Source: Rhododendron vialii
Lineage: Eukaryota > Streptophyta > Magnoliopsida > Ericales > Ericaceae
NCBI RefSeq assembly: GCF_030253575.1
Contig: NC_080569.1
Coordinates: 15,866,001 to 15,930,000 of the forward strand
Direction of reading: 5' to 3'
DNA length: 64,000 bases
This document shows positions 12,257 through 23,781 of the stretch, piece after piece. The notes below the pieces were generated by a model. The model worked only from the letters and a program-made list of their open reading frames with translations. It made no database searches and was not told where the DNA came from. Position 1 is the first letter of the stretch, and the number at the start of each line of letters is the position of its first letter. The position numbers and the translations under genes were made by a program.

Positions 12257-13318
12257 GGAACCTTGTTCCAGACCGACGACGGTGGATTCCGGATGGTGGT
12301 GGTTGCTGGAGGTTGAGCGGTGACGGTGACGGTGCCGGAGATGGGGGAATTGTGGTGGCGGTGAAGTGGGTTTGTTTGTGGCTCTTGATTTTCTTCTTTC
12401 AAAAGGAAGATGAAGGAGAGAGTGAGGAGAAACTATGGTGACCGGATAGGGTAAGATCCGACGCCGGTGAAATCTCCGGTGAAAGTTGCGCAAATTGTCT
12501 CTGACAGATTTGGGGAAGTGAAGAAAAATTAGGGCTTTGGCCTGAGTTTTCAATAACTTTCTCTTCTTTGACTAGGCTGTTGGGGATGCATTTATTTGAT
12601 GCCTAGCCAAAGTAAAAAAATTGCAGTTGTTCCGTTGCCATAGTTCCGTTGCCATGGCAACTGTAAATCTATATCTGTATTAAAACTATTATGCAGAAAA
12701 CAAATATAACAGAATTTACCTTTGTTAGCCATCGAGTTAGAAAGAACAAACCCTCTTAATTTTTGGCTCACCTTCTTCTCTCTGTCTTTACTTCTACTTT
12801 TTTATAATACCTAGTAACTTTAAATGATGAATCAATCGGGGTGAGTATTCTACCTTTTATAGAAGAGAGAAAAGAGTTTTCTAGAATACCCTAGTAACTT
12901 TAATTGATGGAAAAACCCGTAAAGATAAGGTGTGATTATTCTACCTTTTATAGAGGAGAAAATAGAGCTTTAGAGATAATTATTAAAAAACACCTAATCT
13001 ATCAAAGTCTCTTATCAAGAGTTTTTATTCATCTATAATTGTAATTAGTTATCGTAATGAACCATATCACTTCATTTGCTTATTTGATTTGCTTATTTGA
13101 TAGTAAAGTCCCACATGCACAAAACGTGAAGGCTAGTGAACCACACTAATAGGAAACAAAAATATTTTTGTGGTAATGACCGAATAGAAATAGATAAAAA
13201 AAAGTTATTGAGAAAGGGGTAGAGAGAAAAATAATTTCTCAAAAATGAGAACCAAGTAAAGTAAAGCAAATTTTCTAGCCAATTTGCTTAAGATTGGCTT
13301 GAGGCTATTGGAGATATT
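12073..13318. mobile_element. Possible TIR element with gene-like GC-rich core
   Basis: The left end GAGCATCTCCAGGAGCCTC pairs imperfectly with GAGGCTATTGGAGATATTTT at the right. Inside, 12100-12550 is GC-richer with a (CT)n tract (12222-12255) and several overlapping open frames. All are low-complexity (Arg/Glu or Ser/Leu from the CT repeat), and I do not call a gene. The interval lies just upstream of the Twinkle-like start, so its left part may overlap that promoter. Confidence 0.4.
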
Positions 13319-13570
13319 TTAAGGCTCGGTTTGGAACGTGGAGGAAGAGATGGAGGCTATAAGATAAAATTTTAATAAATAATATTTCTTCTATTACTAG
13401 TAGTATTTGGTTTTATGAAGGAAAAAAAAAACACATGATTGAATCCATAACTAAAATTATCAACTTAATTAAAATGAAACAAAGAATTCGAATAAACAAA
13501 GTATTCAAAAAAATCAATAAAGAGTATTAAAGAAAGTTTTCAAAAAATCAATAAAGAGTACTGTGTAACC

Positions 13571-13912
13571 CCATTCTACTTAAGTTTTTTCTAAAAATTT
13601 TAGTTTTGTCCTCATTTGAATTTATTTCGCATTGTTTAGTTTTACGCCTCGCTTTTTTGGTTTTCCGATTCATCTCGAAGAAGTAAAAAAAAAAATTTCC
13701 TTAACCCAAAATTTTTGGAAAATAACGTAAAAAAAGTTGAATAATAAAAAGTGATTATTTTTCAAAATATTTGAATAAAAGTAAACTTTTTTTTTACTTT
13801 TTCGATTCGGAAAACCAAAAAAGTAAGACACAAAATTAACAAACGCGAAAAAAATTTAAGTAATTAAGGATAAAACTATAAGTTATAGAAAAAGTTAAGT
13901 GGAATGAAAATT
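13571..13912. repeat. Long imperfect foldback (about 130-bp arms)
   Basis: The left arm (CCATTCTACTTAAGTTTTTT..., with CTTTTTTGGTTTTCCGA) is matched inverted by the right arm (TCGGAAAACCAAAAAAGTAAG..., ending AGTTAAGTGGAATG). The centre is A/T-rich. No coding potential; probably an old foldback MITE. Confidence 0.65.
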
Positions 13913-14000
13913 AAATACAAGGTTTCATCTTCAACGCTAAATTAAAATATTTAGCCTCTCATAGACATAAACATACCATTGGAATCCATTAGAGACATAA

Positions 14001-14317
14001 GAGCATCTCCAGCTTTGACCCATTTTAAGACTCAAATTTAAAAATGGGGCAAAAATCACAAAAATTTCTCTCGAATTTTTGACCCAAACCCTTCCCTATT
14101 TTGGGTTTTACCCATTTTTTTGCCCAAATCTGAGACAACTTTTGCCTTACCCATTTCTCCAACGGCTAGTTAGAGAGAGAGAGAGAGAGAGAAAGAGGAA
14201 AAGGGAAATGTGTAAAATTTGGGTTTGATGGTTAGAGATGTGTCTACCCAAAATAAAATTTTACCCAAAATTTGACTCAAATTTGAGAAAAAATATGGAT
14301 AAAAGCTGGAGATGTTC
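14001..14317. mobile_element. MITE (TAA duplication)
   Basis: The left end GAGCATCTCCAGCTTTGACC is matched inverted by AAAGCTGGAGATGTTC at the right. TAA flanks both sides. A GA microsatellite lies near 14172-14195. Confidence 0.75.
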
Positions 14318-14837
14318 TAACGAAGCTTTTTTCTTTATCTTCGGCCGCAGTCGTGGTCGTCTCAGTCCAACTCGATCTCTGGATATCCGTGCCCTAGAAA
14401 TGACCAGGACCAGTTCCACTCAAATGGATTTGTATTAAGCTATTGGTCTTGGATTTCCATGCTGGTAATACTGGGCTCACCACTTCAATTAGTTCGATCA
14501 CGGGCTTGTTTTGACACCCAAAAAATGGGCTTTTCACTAGCCGGTCCAAATTAGGAGCCCCTCTTCCCGCACACTCCAGCCCAAAAAGAAAAATGTACCC
14601 ATAAGGATTGAGATTGAGTTTTTTTGAGATTAACCCCGCACAACAGACCCGTCTTCTCCATCCTCCGCTCCATCCTACGTTTTTCTTGTCCTCGAAGCAA
14701 CTCCTCACGTGCTCGAACCAGATCTGAAATACCCACCGGATTCCTCCGCCGCCGTCCATCCGTCCGCTTCATATTCTGGCGAAAATAGTCGATCGTCAGA
14801 CGGTGAGCCACAGAAGACATAGAAGAACCAGAGCATG

Positions 14838-15045
14838 GAGACCCTACGCAACCGACTAGACGGCAGTGTCGAGGGACCACACGACGTCTCCACGATCGAC
14901 GAGTTGATGAGGTTGTGAGGGGACCACCTCGGTGAGGAGAATGCTGACAGGCCGTAGGACCAGCTCGATGGCGTGAGGTACGAGGAGACGAGCCTCGCCG
15001 GCCAAAGGAAGATCGAGGTCGTCGGAGGCGAGAAATTGATTCTGG
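14838..15045 (+). pseudogene. Unrecognised decayed coding-like stretch
   Basis: A GC-richer island reads in one plus-strand frame as METLRNRLDGSVEGPHDVST..., then RYEETSLAGQRKIEVVGG, interrupted by TGA and TAG. Composition and codon usage differ from the AT-rich surroundings. A 199-codon open frame exists on the opposite strand (14551-15150), but it is Arg/Ser-rich and looks like a shadow. I do not recognise the family. Confidence 0.3.
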
Positions 15046-15490
15046 CATGTAATAAAAATTTATTTGTGGAGAGGTGGGATAGGGTGAATTCGGCGGAAAT
15101 GGGAAACGGTAAATGTGACCTTTTGTCTTATTTGCATTGGTTTGTACCATGGGGCTCCGATCTACTTTGGTTCGTACTAAGGCAATAGCGTATAGATGCT
15201 AATCTTTTTCATAATCTCATGAAGTTCTAGTTTTTTGATCATTTGATAGAATTAGTAAAATTCAGTGATTGTCGTCTGATCATTTGTTTTCTCATCATGT
15301 GTTCTGGAATTGAGGAAAGCTAGTGAAATTCAAAAATTCTAAAGGTAGTGAAATTCACGACCAGAGGGGTTCGCAAGCCGTTTTTTTTTTTTTAAGTAGA
15401 AAATTAGTTTTTTAAAATTAGTGAAATTCACTAGATAAAATCTACGCCCAATGATTCAGTGAATTTTGAAGTCCAGAAAATTTGAAAACC

Positions 15491-15672
15491 AGTGAAATTT
15501 GAGAAGTAGTGAATTTCACTAATTTTTCTGAAGTAGTGAAATGTCGCCGGAAAAAGTCATCGGCCGGAGTGGTCGCTGAAATTAGTGAAATTTGAGAAAT
15601 AGTGAATTTCACTAATTTTTTGAAGTAGTGAAATTTCACCGGAATAAGTCACCGGCCAAAGTGGTCGCCGAT
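15491..15672. repeat. Tandem duplication, about 93-bp unit, two copies
   Basis: AGTGAAATTTGAGAA at 15491 recurs at 15584. Each unit contains GTGAATTTCACTAA and the GC-rich CACCGGCC/CATCGGCC block. Further short AGTGAAATTCAC motifs spread over 15230-15430. Confidence 0.85.
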
Positions 15673-15982
15673 CGGAAGTAGTCGTGAGGTGGAGGTGGGA
15701 GGGGGTGATGAAAACCTTGAAAAGATAATAAAGTGTGAAATTATATTTAGTTAAGGGTAAAATGATAATCTTCATATGAGGTTGTCTTTAGAGATAAATA
15801 AAAATTGAGTCTTGATTTTCTAGACCCACGGGTAATTTTCTGCAAAAAGGATCAACTTTGCGCTTTTTAAATTCAATGGCCAAAACATAAGTAGTCGTCT
15901 TTTTTCTGCAAATAAATAATTCAGTGTAAATGAACAAAAACGTATTAATCATATCAATTAAGCATAATTAAGAACTAACAAT

Positions 15983-16260
15983 CACTACAAGAAAACATAT
16001 AAGAGGTGACGAAAAATTTTCTTCCTCAAAGGGTCAGCTTTCGTCACCGAATGTTTGACGCAAAAGACCTTGATGACCGGAAAAACTTGTCGCCCATTTT
16101 AATTTCATTTTGGCGACAGATTTTTTCGTTGCCTATTTGGCCTAATTTGCGACAAAAAAATTTTGTCCCTCATTTTTTCTTTTGGCAACGAATTTTTTCA
16201 TTGCCTATTTGGCTAATTGGCGACGAAAAAAAATTTCATCGCCAAACTTCAAAAGTTTAA
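15983..16260. mobile_element. CACTA-like terminus with subterminal repeats
   Basis: CACTACAAGAAAAC at 15983 is the canonical terminus of plant CACTA (CMC/EnSpm) elements. It is followed by repeated GGCGACGAA / TTCGTCGCC-type subterminal motifs. The other end is not certain: similar GCGACGAAA motifs occur at 18190-18290 and 19150-19190, but I see no clean CTTGTAGTG. No transposase was found. Confidence 0.65.
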
Positions 16261-16770
16261 AACACGGAAAATCCCCTTAAGGTATTTGCCACTGGGCTAC
16301 GTCACGCCATAGTTCTTATAAAAGTACGGAAATATTTAGTATATATACCTTTTGTGATCCTGCTTTCCAAAAACATAGTATTTGCCTTTTTTTTTTTTAT
16401 AAGAGTCCTCTTGTCTTTTTGTTTCCTAAAAAAAAGTACATGACAAACTTTAATTTGCTTCTGTTTTATTTTTATTTTTTTTCGATTCCTTTGATTAATA
16501 AAAGTAGAAGCTATTAAGATTATTTTTTTTCTTTTTGGAGGCCCCTAACATGATAGCTCGGTATTGTCGCGAAATAATCGAAATCCATCTATATTCAAAC
16601 TTGGTTTGAAAGAAAGAATAAGTTGACTCGTAAAAAATTGATTACTATGGCTCTTTTATTCTTTTCTTTTCGTTTCATTGGTCTATGGGAATTTCATTAT
16701 AGAAATTATGTGTGGTCTTTAGGCTCTGCAAATGTGAAGTTAAAGTTAATAAGTTAAAGCTAATAACACC

Positions 16771-17152
16771 AGTAATGATTCCCACACAGATTTTTGTGCA
16801 CATATCATGCACATAAATTTTTGTGGGATCCATATCGGGATTCCACAAAATGATCCAAACCGCTCATCTTTTTTAAAATATTTTTTAGAGGGTTTCTGTA
16901 AAAAATCAACTCTACCGGATATCGGTAAGGGCTTTCTTAGAAATCATACGGCGAATCATTCTGTTTTGCCCTACGATTCCTGAAAAAGCTCTTACCGATG
17001 TCCGTTAGAGTTGATTTTTTATAGAAATCCTCCAAAAAAATTTTAAAAAAATGAGCGGTTCGGATCATTTTGTGGGACCCTGATATGGGCCCCACAACAA
17101 ATGTGTGTGTATGATATGTGCACAAAAATATGTGCAAGTAGCACTCTCAGTG
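16771..17152. mobile_element. Long-TIR foldback MITE
   Basis: Both halves are near mirror images. TTTTTGTGCACATATCAT at the left pairs with ATGATATGTGCACAAAAA at the right, and CACAAAATGATCC...CCGCTCAT pairs with ATGAGCGGTTCGGATCAT. Arms are about 170 bp. I could not find a clean target duplication. Confidence 0.75.
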
Positions 17153-17307
17153 GTCCGTGGAATTGGCGATAAAAAATTGACGGAAAGAGAAACAATAAGG
17201 AGCTTAAAAAAAAAAAAAAAAAAGGAACAATAAGGAGCTAAAAGTACGTTAGCAGTAGACCAAAGATAAATTAAAGGCAGGCAAGGTAGTTAATAAATGA
17301 TTAGCAA

Positions 17308-17885
17308 TAGGGGTGTACACCGTCCGGATTGGTCCGGTTTTCTAGAAAATCAGAAATCGGACCATTTCAAATGGTTCTAGAAAATTGAGAACCAGAACCT
17401 AACCAATATATGCATGGAACCTAATCAGAACCAAACCGCAAGACCGGTCCGATTTTGGTTCAGTTATGGTTCTATCCAATAAGTATCCAAATACTTATTC
17501 ACAAAACATGAACTCATAAAATTAAAAAAATAGGAAGATAATCTGCTAGAATAGGAAAAGAAAGAATAAAATAAAAGCTTTTCTAACAAATGAGATTTCA
17601 TCTTTAAATAAATTAAGTTTAGCAAGGAAAAGATTAACCTACCAAATTCAAATACATATTTAATTACACACATATGTATTTCTATATTTATCTTAGTTTT
17701 AAACAATCCGATTCGGTTCTAACCATACTTCATTAATTGAAAACCAGTAACCGAACCAAAATTAACGGTTCTTATTTTTTCGGAACCATAACCTGACCAT
17801 AGAACCGCAGAGTCGGACCAAATAGGACGGTTCGGTCCGGATCGGATCGGTTTTACGGTTCGAGCGATTTTCTTGAACACCCCTA
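17308..17885. mobile_element. Degenerate non-autonomous hAT-like element
   Basis: Starts TAGGGGTGTACACCG and ends GAACACCCCTA. Subterminal CGGTCCGG/CCGGACC-type repeats occur near both ends. The flanking 8-mers (ATTAGCAA and GTTAGTAC) agree at only 5 of 8 positions, so the copy is old. Confidence 0.55.
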
Positions 17886-18354
17886 GTTAGTACAGACGAG
17901 GAAAAATTATGTATATTATTTACCCAAAAAATGGAAAATGTAGGCGTGTGATTTTCCGATGGACCTTTTTGGTTTTTGTTTCTTTTCTCCACTGTTTTTT
18001 AAGTGAATTATGGATAAAAAAAGTAAGTACTCCAATTTTTAATTCGTTTGAACCAGTGCAAAGATTTTACTTTTCTAAACATTTTATCCTTAAAAGTCAT
18101 AATTAATTTTTGGCTCTACCGCTTTCAATGAAAACTCTAAGAGAGCCATAAAACCAAACAATTAAATGGAGAGTAGATTGCCGACGGAAAAAAAATTTGT
18201 GTAACAAAATCGGCGAGAAAATTGCAAATTCGTTGCCAATATGTAATGGTTTGCGACGAAATTATAATTTCGTCACGAATCTATCTATCTATCTTCTATC
18301 TGAAATTATAATTTCATCACAAATCTATCTATCTATCTTCTATCTTCTATCTAT

Positions 18355-18895
18355 ATCCTATGGAAATCTAGTTGAAACCAAAAGCCTCTCAACCCTCAAT
18401 TCTAAATTTCTAGAATTTTGAATTTGTTTTTTTAAAAAATGGGACAGAGAGAAACGGGGGGAAATATAGGGAGGGATTGGGAGTGACTTTAGGAGGAAGA
18501 GTAGAGTTAAGTATATTAAATAAGTAATGATAAATAAAAAATAATACTTTTTAGTTTTTGTCTTCTTGAAAATCTATATCAATATTTTTTTCCCTAAGTT
18601 ATATTTTCTATCAGTTAGAGTTGTGTTCGTTCAATACATGAGACAAACCTATATTGATGAGTTTTAAATTTTTTTTTATCAATTACAGTTGTGTCTGTTC
18701 GACGCACGAGACAATAAAAAATTCACATTGACCTTTTTTTGATCAACTAACGGTGTGCCCGTTTGTACACGAAAACAAAAATCAATCAATCTATATGCAA
18801 ATGTAGTTGAAGCCAAAAGCCTCTCAACCCTCAATTCTAATTAAATTCCTAGAATTTTGAGTTTTTAAAAAAAATGAGAGAGAGATGTGGAGGTT
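18355..18895. repeat. Dispersed direct duplication around hairpin units
   Basis: A block of about 100 bp with AGCCTCTCAACCCTCAATTC and CTAGAATTTTGA occurs near 18380-18425 and again near 18815-18860. A TCTA microsatellite (18280-18355) precedes the first copy. Confidence 0.75.
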
Positions 18896-19225
18896 GAATA
18901 TGGAGGCAAAATTATTCTATGCCCCTGGGACATTGTCACGTGATGCTCCAAATTATTTTGCACGCGCATATGTCTTTCAGTACATAGAATGAGATTAATG
19001 CTAGCGTGCATATATCGATCAAAGATCAAGGGGCTGGAAAAAGTTTTAAATCATATTTTTTATCAACTAGCATTGTACCCGTTCGATACACGGAACAATG
19101 TATTTTTTTTATCCCGTGCATCGAATAGATACAAACGCTAATGTGTACTATTTGCAACGAAAACGAATTTTGTCACTATTTTTGTCACCTATTACTTGAC
19201 TAGCGAATGCTCGTGCCTGAAGGCA
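18600..19225 (-). repeat. Cluster of hairpin + CTAGT units (Helitron 3'-end-like)
   Basis: On the minus strand, several units consist of a short GC hairpin (for example CCGTGTATCGAACGG) followed within about 10 bp by CTAGT or a variant (TTAGT, TAATT). They are at about 18612, 18680, 18740, 19066 and 19199. A 3' hairpin just before CTRR is the Helitron hallmark, but no Rep/helicase is present and repeated ends are unusual. Confidence 0.5.
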
Positions 19226-20777
19226 CGGGTCAAACAATGAGCAAAGGGAGCACTGGTATATGCGCAGGACAAATTGAGGTGCAAAAAATATTCAAGCTGG
19301 TCAAAAATTTCCAAAATCAACAAATCACCCAACACACATAATAAAAATTAAATAAAGTCAAACTGAATATATATTTGTAAAACTTAACGTAACAAATAAA
19401 ATGTCATTATGAGATTCTCAATATCTTAACAAAGCTCTTATCATGACGACCCCATTGTTCCTTTGTCAGTCATCGACATTCCTACATAAATAAGATTAAA
19501 AATGTGAAGTGATTTATGTATAATCTGGGCATGACAATGAAATAAAAAGGACAACTTATGACACCTACAATCTGTCTAATCATTTATTACCTTTGAAAAT
19601 ATGCAAACATCCTTTTCACCAATCAACTTTTAATACGAAAGTCACAACAAAGACACAATGGTCAAGACACGCAGCCTTTGGAGCAACAATAATAAACGCG
19701 TATGAGCGTCCATAATATTGAGAAACATAGTCTGTGAGCATTTGCACCCCATTATCTTGGCAAAACATCACAAATAAAAGGTATTGCTATACTATTTAAA
19801 TTCTATCTTGGCAAAACATAACAAATAAAGGTATTGCTATATTATTTTAATTCTATACAGTGTGATTTATATCCAGCTTTTAAGTATTTACCTTTAACAT
19901 TAATTTCTTCAGATTGGATGCGACACATTGTAAGATAAATTTTTCCTTCGTATCCTTTAGCAAGAGCTCCATTGAGCCAATGGAGTCTTTCACGGCCATC
20001 TTTACATTATATCTAAGATGCATGCGAATAATTCAACCACTTTGGATGTGTTACATCTAAGTTGTAGTACTCATTATAAAAATGAATACCTGGTTACGGT
20101 TTGGACATCTTCTTGTCTGCATTGATTACACACAACCCAACCATACTAATCTTCAACTTGCTTAAAGCATGTATTGCATAAATCAATCCATAGGTGTTCA
20201 ACATATATTTTTTCGATGCGGCCAATAACGCGATACTATTGTATGCACGAAAAAATTCACAAATTCGAAGTGTAGGTATATAATGAAAAAAAATATTAAC
20301 CATGAAATCATGTACGGAAAAATCTTACATTGGACAGCATGAACGCAAATTGGTTTATTCGAATTCTCTTGGCATTTGAAATTATTAGTGTCCATGGGAG
20401 CGAAAATCCATGAGTGCGATTCCATGCTACCAACTTCTGTGCATTTTTGTCTTCGGCGAACCTAGATTAGCACGTAATTTTTTAGAACAATTAATCAAAT
20501 AAAATAATACTCATCTCAATTATACATTGTAGAGTATGCATCAACATATTAGTTTGATTCACTCTATATCCAACTTAGTTTGGTTCATGCAACATCCTTT
20601 AATCTAGCGAACAAAAAAAAAGTGCAAACTACTATGTGTACCAAACTAACTGCTTAAGTCATTTAGTTTGCCTTTAGGGCACAAAAAAAAAAAGTGCAAA
20701 CATCTCTAACGCTTCAATTCGTCCCTTTCTCTTTCGGGCACATGAGAAAATGGCTCCATTTAACACTTTTTGATTCT
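19226..20777. other. Intergenic stretch, no confident gene
   Basis: AT-rich DNA. Short minus-strand open frames near 20094-20425 and 20430-20470 (for example VAWNRTHGFSLPW) look coding-like in places but are broken by stops. I cannot name a family. A direct repeat (TCTTGGCAAAACATMACAAATAAA) occurs twice at 19756-19830. Confidence 0.4.
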
Positions 20778-22700
20778 CTATTTGAAGCCGTAGCTTGCTG
20801 GCTTTGCTTTGCCCTTGGGTTTGTCAACCAACCTATGGCTATCTTGATGCTCGATCTCTGGAACTAAAGGTATGCTAAGGAAAACCTTGTACAATACAAA
20901 ATAGAAGGAATGAACAACAGAGCAGAGCAGAGTAGGAAGGGATTTCCCCAGACCAGACTTTGTTTTGTACAGCTGCCTATTAAACAGTATTACTAATAGT
21001 TCTCATAGTCTCTAATCTAATCTGAGAACGGAATGAAAAGAAATAAAAAAAGGTGAACGGTCAAACTGCATGCAATTGACAGCCAAAAGAGAGAAGCCAG
21101 TTGCGACACACAGACACTGACTATAATCTACCCCGGTGACCAGAGTCATTTCCTTATTTATCCATCACATTGAACGGCACCAGAAGCATTTCCAATGAGA
21201 TGCATCAGCAACAGTTCAGTGGGAGTAAGGTGATGTTGAAGATGTGTCAACCTATGTTCAGGAATCAGACTCATCTATGACAATTACCATTTCCCTCAAC
21301 TGATATACCTTGTCCAACCAACATGACTCTCCCTCGAGTTACCAAAAAAAATCCATGCAAATGGAAAGCGATAATGAAAAACAAAATCCATATGAAATCA
21401 TTTGTTTAGCAGTGAAGGTGGGAGAGTGGTTACCTTTGACCTCGGTGGTTCCTGCTACTCCGGTGAAGGCAAAAAAGAAGAAGAAAAAACTACTCTTTGT
21501 CGCTAACATAAACAAATGTCCGGCTGTCTCTATTGAGTCTTTCATGCTATCCAAATTACAATAGTTCAAGATCACCAAATTCGTCTGCCATGCCAATGCG
21601 AGACAATATGGCAACTCCTATAATAGGTGACTTCTTTTAGATAAGCATGAGATGGTGACTTCACATATACTTGGTGATATAGAAAATAAATACAGAGATG
21701 GTTACAATACCAAAATTACGAAGAAAAATAGCCACATTACAGGTTAGTCATATTTCAATGCCAAACAAACAAAAATAACCAAAAACCAAATGCCAAACAA
21801 ATTATCGTAATGACCAACAAAGATTGAGTCTCTTAACAGAATCAAAGAGGACCATTTCCAATCAGACAAAACAAAGGCCAAAGATGGGTTCGAGATTGCT
21901 TACTTAAAGTCTTTTCATGTCGTCTCAGTTGAGTTTGAAAGAGCATATTTTGGATGTGGAATCTTAAAACCTGTAGAGCAAAAATCAACAACAGTTAATA
22001 AGGCAAAAAGGAACAAACTCCATTTGCCAAAAGACATGCTACTTTGATTTTTCAAACAATAACTGTATTGGAGTCAAAAAGAATTAAAGGAAAATAATGC
22101 AAGTACTTAATGCCCTGAAAAGAAAAACAATGTTTCTTTTACCTCCAAAAGCACTTTCAGACTCACTCATTTTCATCCAAGTACTTCATGCCCTGAAAGT
22201 TATAGTAATGATCGTAAGAACACTAAGTTCCAAATAAAAAGTAGCTTCCTCGAATAGGCATAAACAATAACGCAGCACAAAAATATAAATCACCATTTTG
22301 GATGCCCTATTTCTTTCTAAACAATTTCTCATTCTGAGAAAGATTTTTTCTTTTCATCTCTTTCCCTATACCCTATAACACCATTTTGGATGCCCTGTTC
22401 CTTTTATATTCCCTACAATTTTTTCCAAAATAACAGGCAGAATATAGAAGATGAGAAGGAATTTGATTTCCCCCAAATTCTCTTTCTTTATCTTTAAAGC
22501 CATAAAAAAAAGGTTGCAATAAACACTAATTCAACAATTAGGGTTACAAAATTGGAAAAAAGGGGAGCAACAATATACCTGGACGAATGAGAGAGAGAAC
22601 CCGAAATCAAAATAGAGAGGGGAGTGGCGGTGGGTATGGGGGAGAGAGACGATTGACAGAGTGATGAAGGGAAAAGAGCGTGTGGACTGGTGGAAGTCAT
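20778..22700 (-). CDS. Candidate small spliced gene, function unknown
   Basis: A minus-strand ATG at 22700 opens an exon (22579-22700) coding a Ser/Pro-rich, acid-free leader (MTSTSPHALFPSSL...) that resembles an organelle transit peptide. It ends at a good donor (CCAG then GTATAT) in phase 2. Upstream is a CT/CA-rich leader (22745-22880) typical of a plant 5' UTR. A last exon (20778-20874) follows the acceptor CCTTAG and codes ...PLVPEIEHQDSHRLV and ...KAKPASYGFK before TAG, in the phase exon 1 needs. Direct joining would give about 72 residues; extra exons of length 3n may exist (GTTEVK near 21440 is one possibility). I do not recognise the protein. Confidence 0.35.
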
Positions 22701-22744
22701 CGGCGGCTTGGCGTTGGTGGGATTCGGAAGACGAAGACGGAGAG

Positions 22745-22755
22745 GTATTGTTGGT

Positions 22756-22790
<35 letters not shown>

Positions 22791-22832
22791 AGATGGAGTA
22801 GATCGGTTTCCCCAAAGAGAGAGAGAGAGAGA
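22745..22832. repeat. GT and GA microsatellites
   Basis: (GT)n at about 22757-22771 and (GA)n tracts at 22771-22789 and 22817-22832. They lie in the likely 5' leader of the candidate minus-strand gene. Confidence 0.9.
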
Positions 22833-23123
22833 CAACGATGTGCTCCATCGGTGGCTGCACTTCCATTTTTTGGAAGGATTCAAATAATATTTCCATAAAA
22901 ACTGTGCTCTATTCTTGCCCTAATAATGTTAAGTATTTACAAAAATGCCTTTTGTAGGATGAAGGGTAGAGATTTATGTAAGTATGAGGATAAATCTAGA
23001 GCGTTGGTTATCTTTTGGATTCAAACACAGCTCTGTTTTATTATATAGATTTCTTATAGTGAATATGCGATATAGGGATTCTCTACATGTCAATATTTTG
23101 TACTCATCAAACACTAATATATA

Positions 23124-23362
23124 TTCCCTCCGTCCCAATTTAAGCATCTACTACGGTTCTGCGTGATATTTCCAATGACTTATATCTCTCAACAAATATT
23201 ATGTTTTATAGTTTTAAAATCATTGTCTTATAGAAATAATTGAGATCTATTAAATAAGATTTATATTGCATATTTTTAACAATATATATTGAGAGATATA
23301 GGCAATTAAAAATGGCATGCAAAATGGTAATGGTCTGGACACTTAAATTAAGACAGAGTGGG
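23124..23362. mobile_element. Stowaway-like MITE
   Basis: Starts TTCCCTCCGTCCCAATTTAA and ends with the imperfect inverse TTAAATTAAGACAGAGTGGG, with TA on both sides. The internal halves pair (ATATTTTTAACAATATATAT region). Confidence 0.7.
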
Positions 23363-23781
23363 TACATACTATCGATCGGTGTTCATAACACCACAACCCT
23401 CTCTCTATCCAAGAAAAGGAGAGTGCGTGTGAGACAGAGAGATAGGGGGAAGGACGAGAAAGAGGCTTGAAGTTTTATGAACACCAATATATAGTATGTA
23501 TGTAGTGGTTTTCATGCAAGTATATATGAGAGTTTGCGGTGCCAATATAATACAAGTTTATGAAATATGCTCTATGCCATGATTTATATAGAAATTGTTT
23601 GTGGTCCACTGCAATCCAAAATTCCAATATGTAGATTTCTGGCATCATTTATGAGTTTTTGTGGTTGTAAATAAAAGAGGACCTTCAATTATACTCCAAA
23701 GTTGCTTTTTTAATTGTGAAACAATAATGCTGGAGATACATCAATTTGTCATGACAACCTAACCACACCCCTCTCACATAC

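Noticed and set aside
12185..12553. 122-codon minus-strand frame
   Set aside because: Arg/His/Pro-rich with a CT-repeat tail, inside a probable TIR element; no domain.
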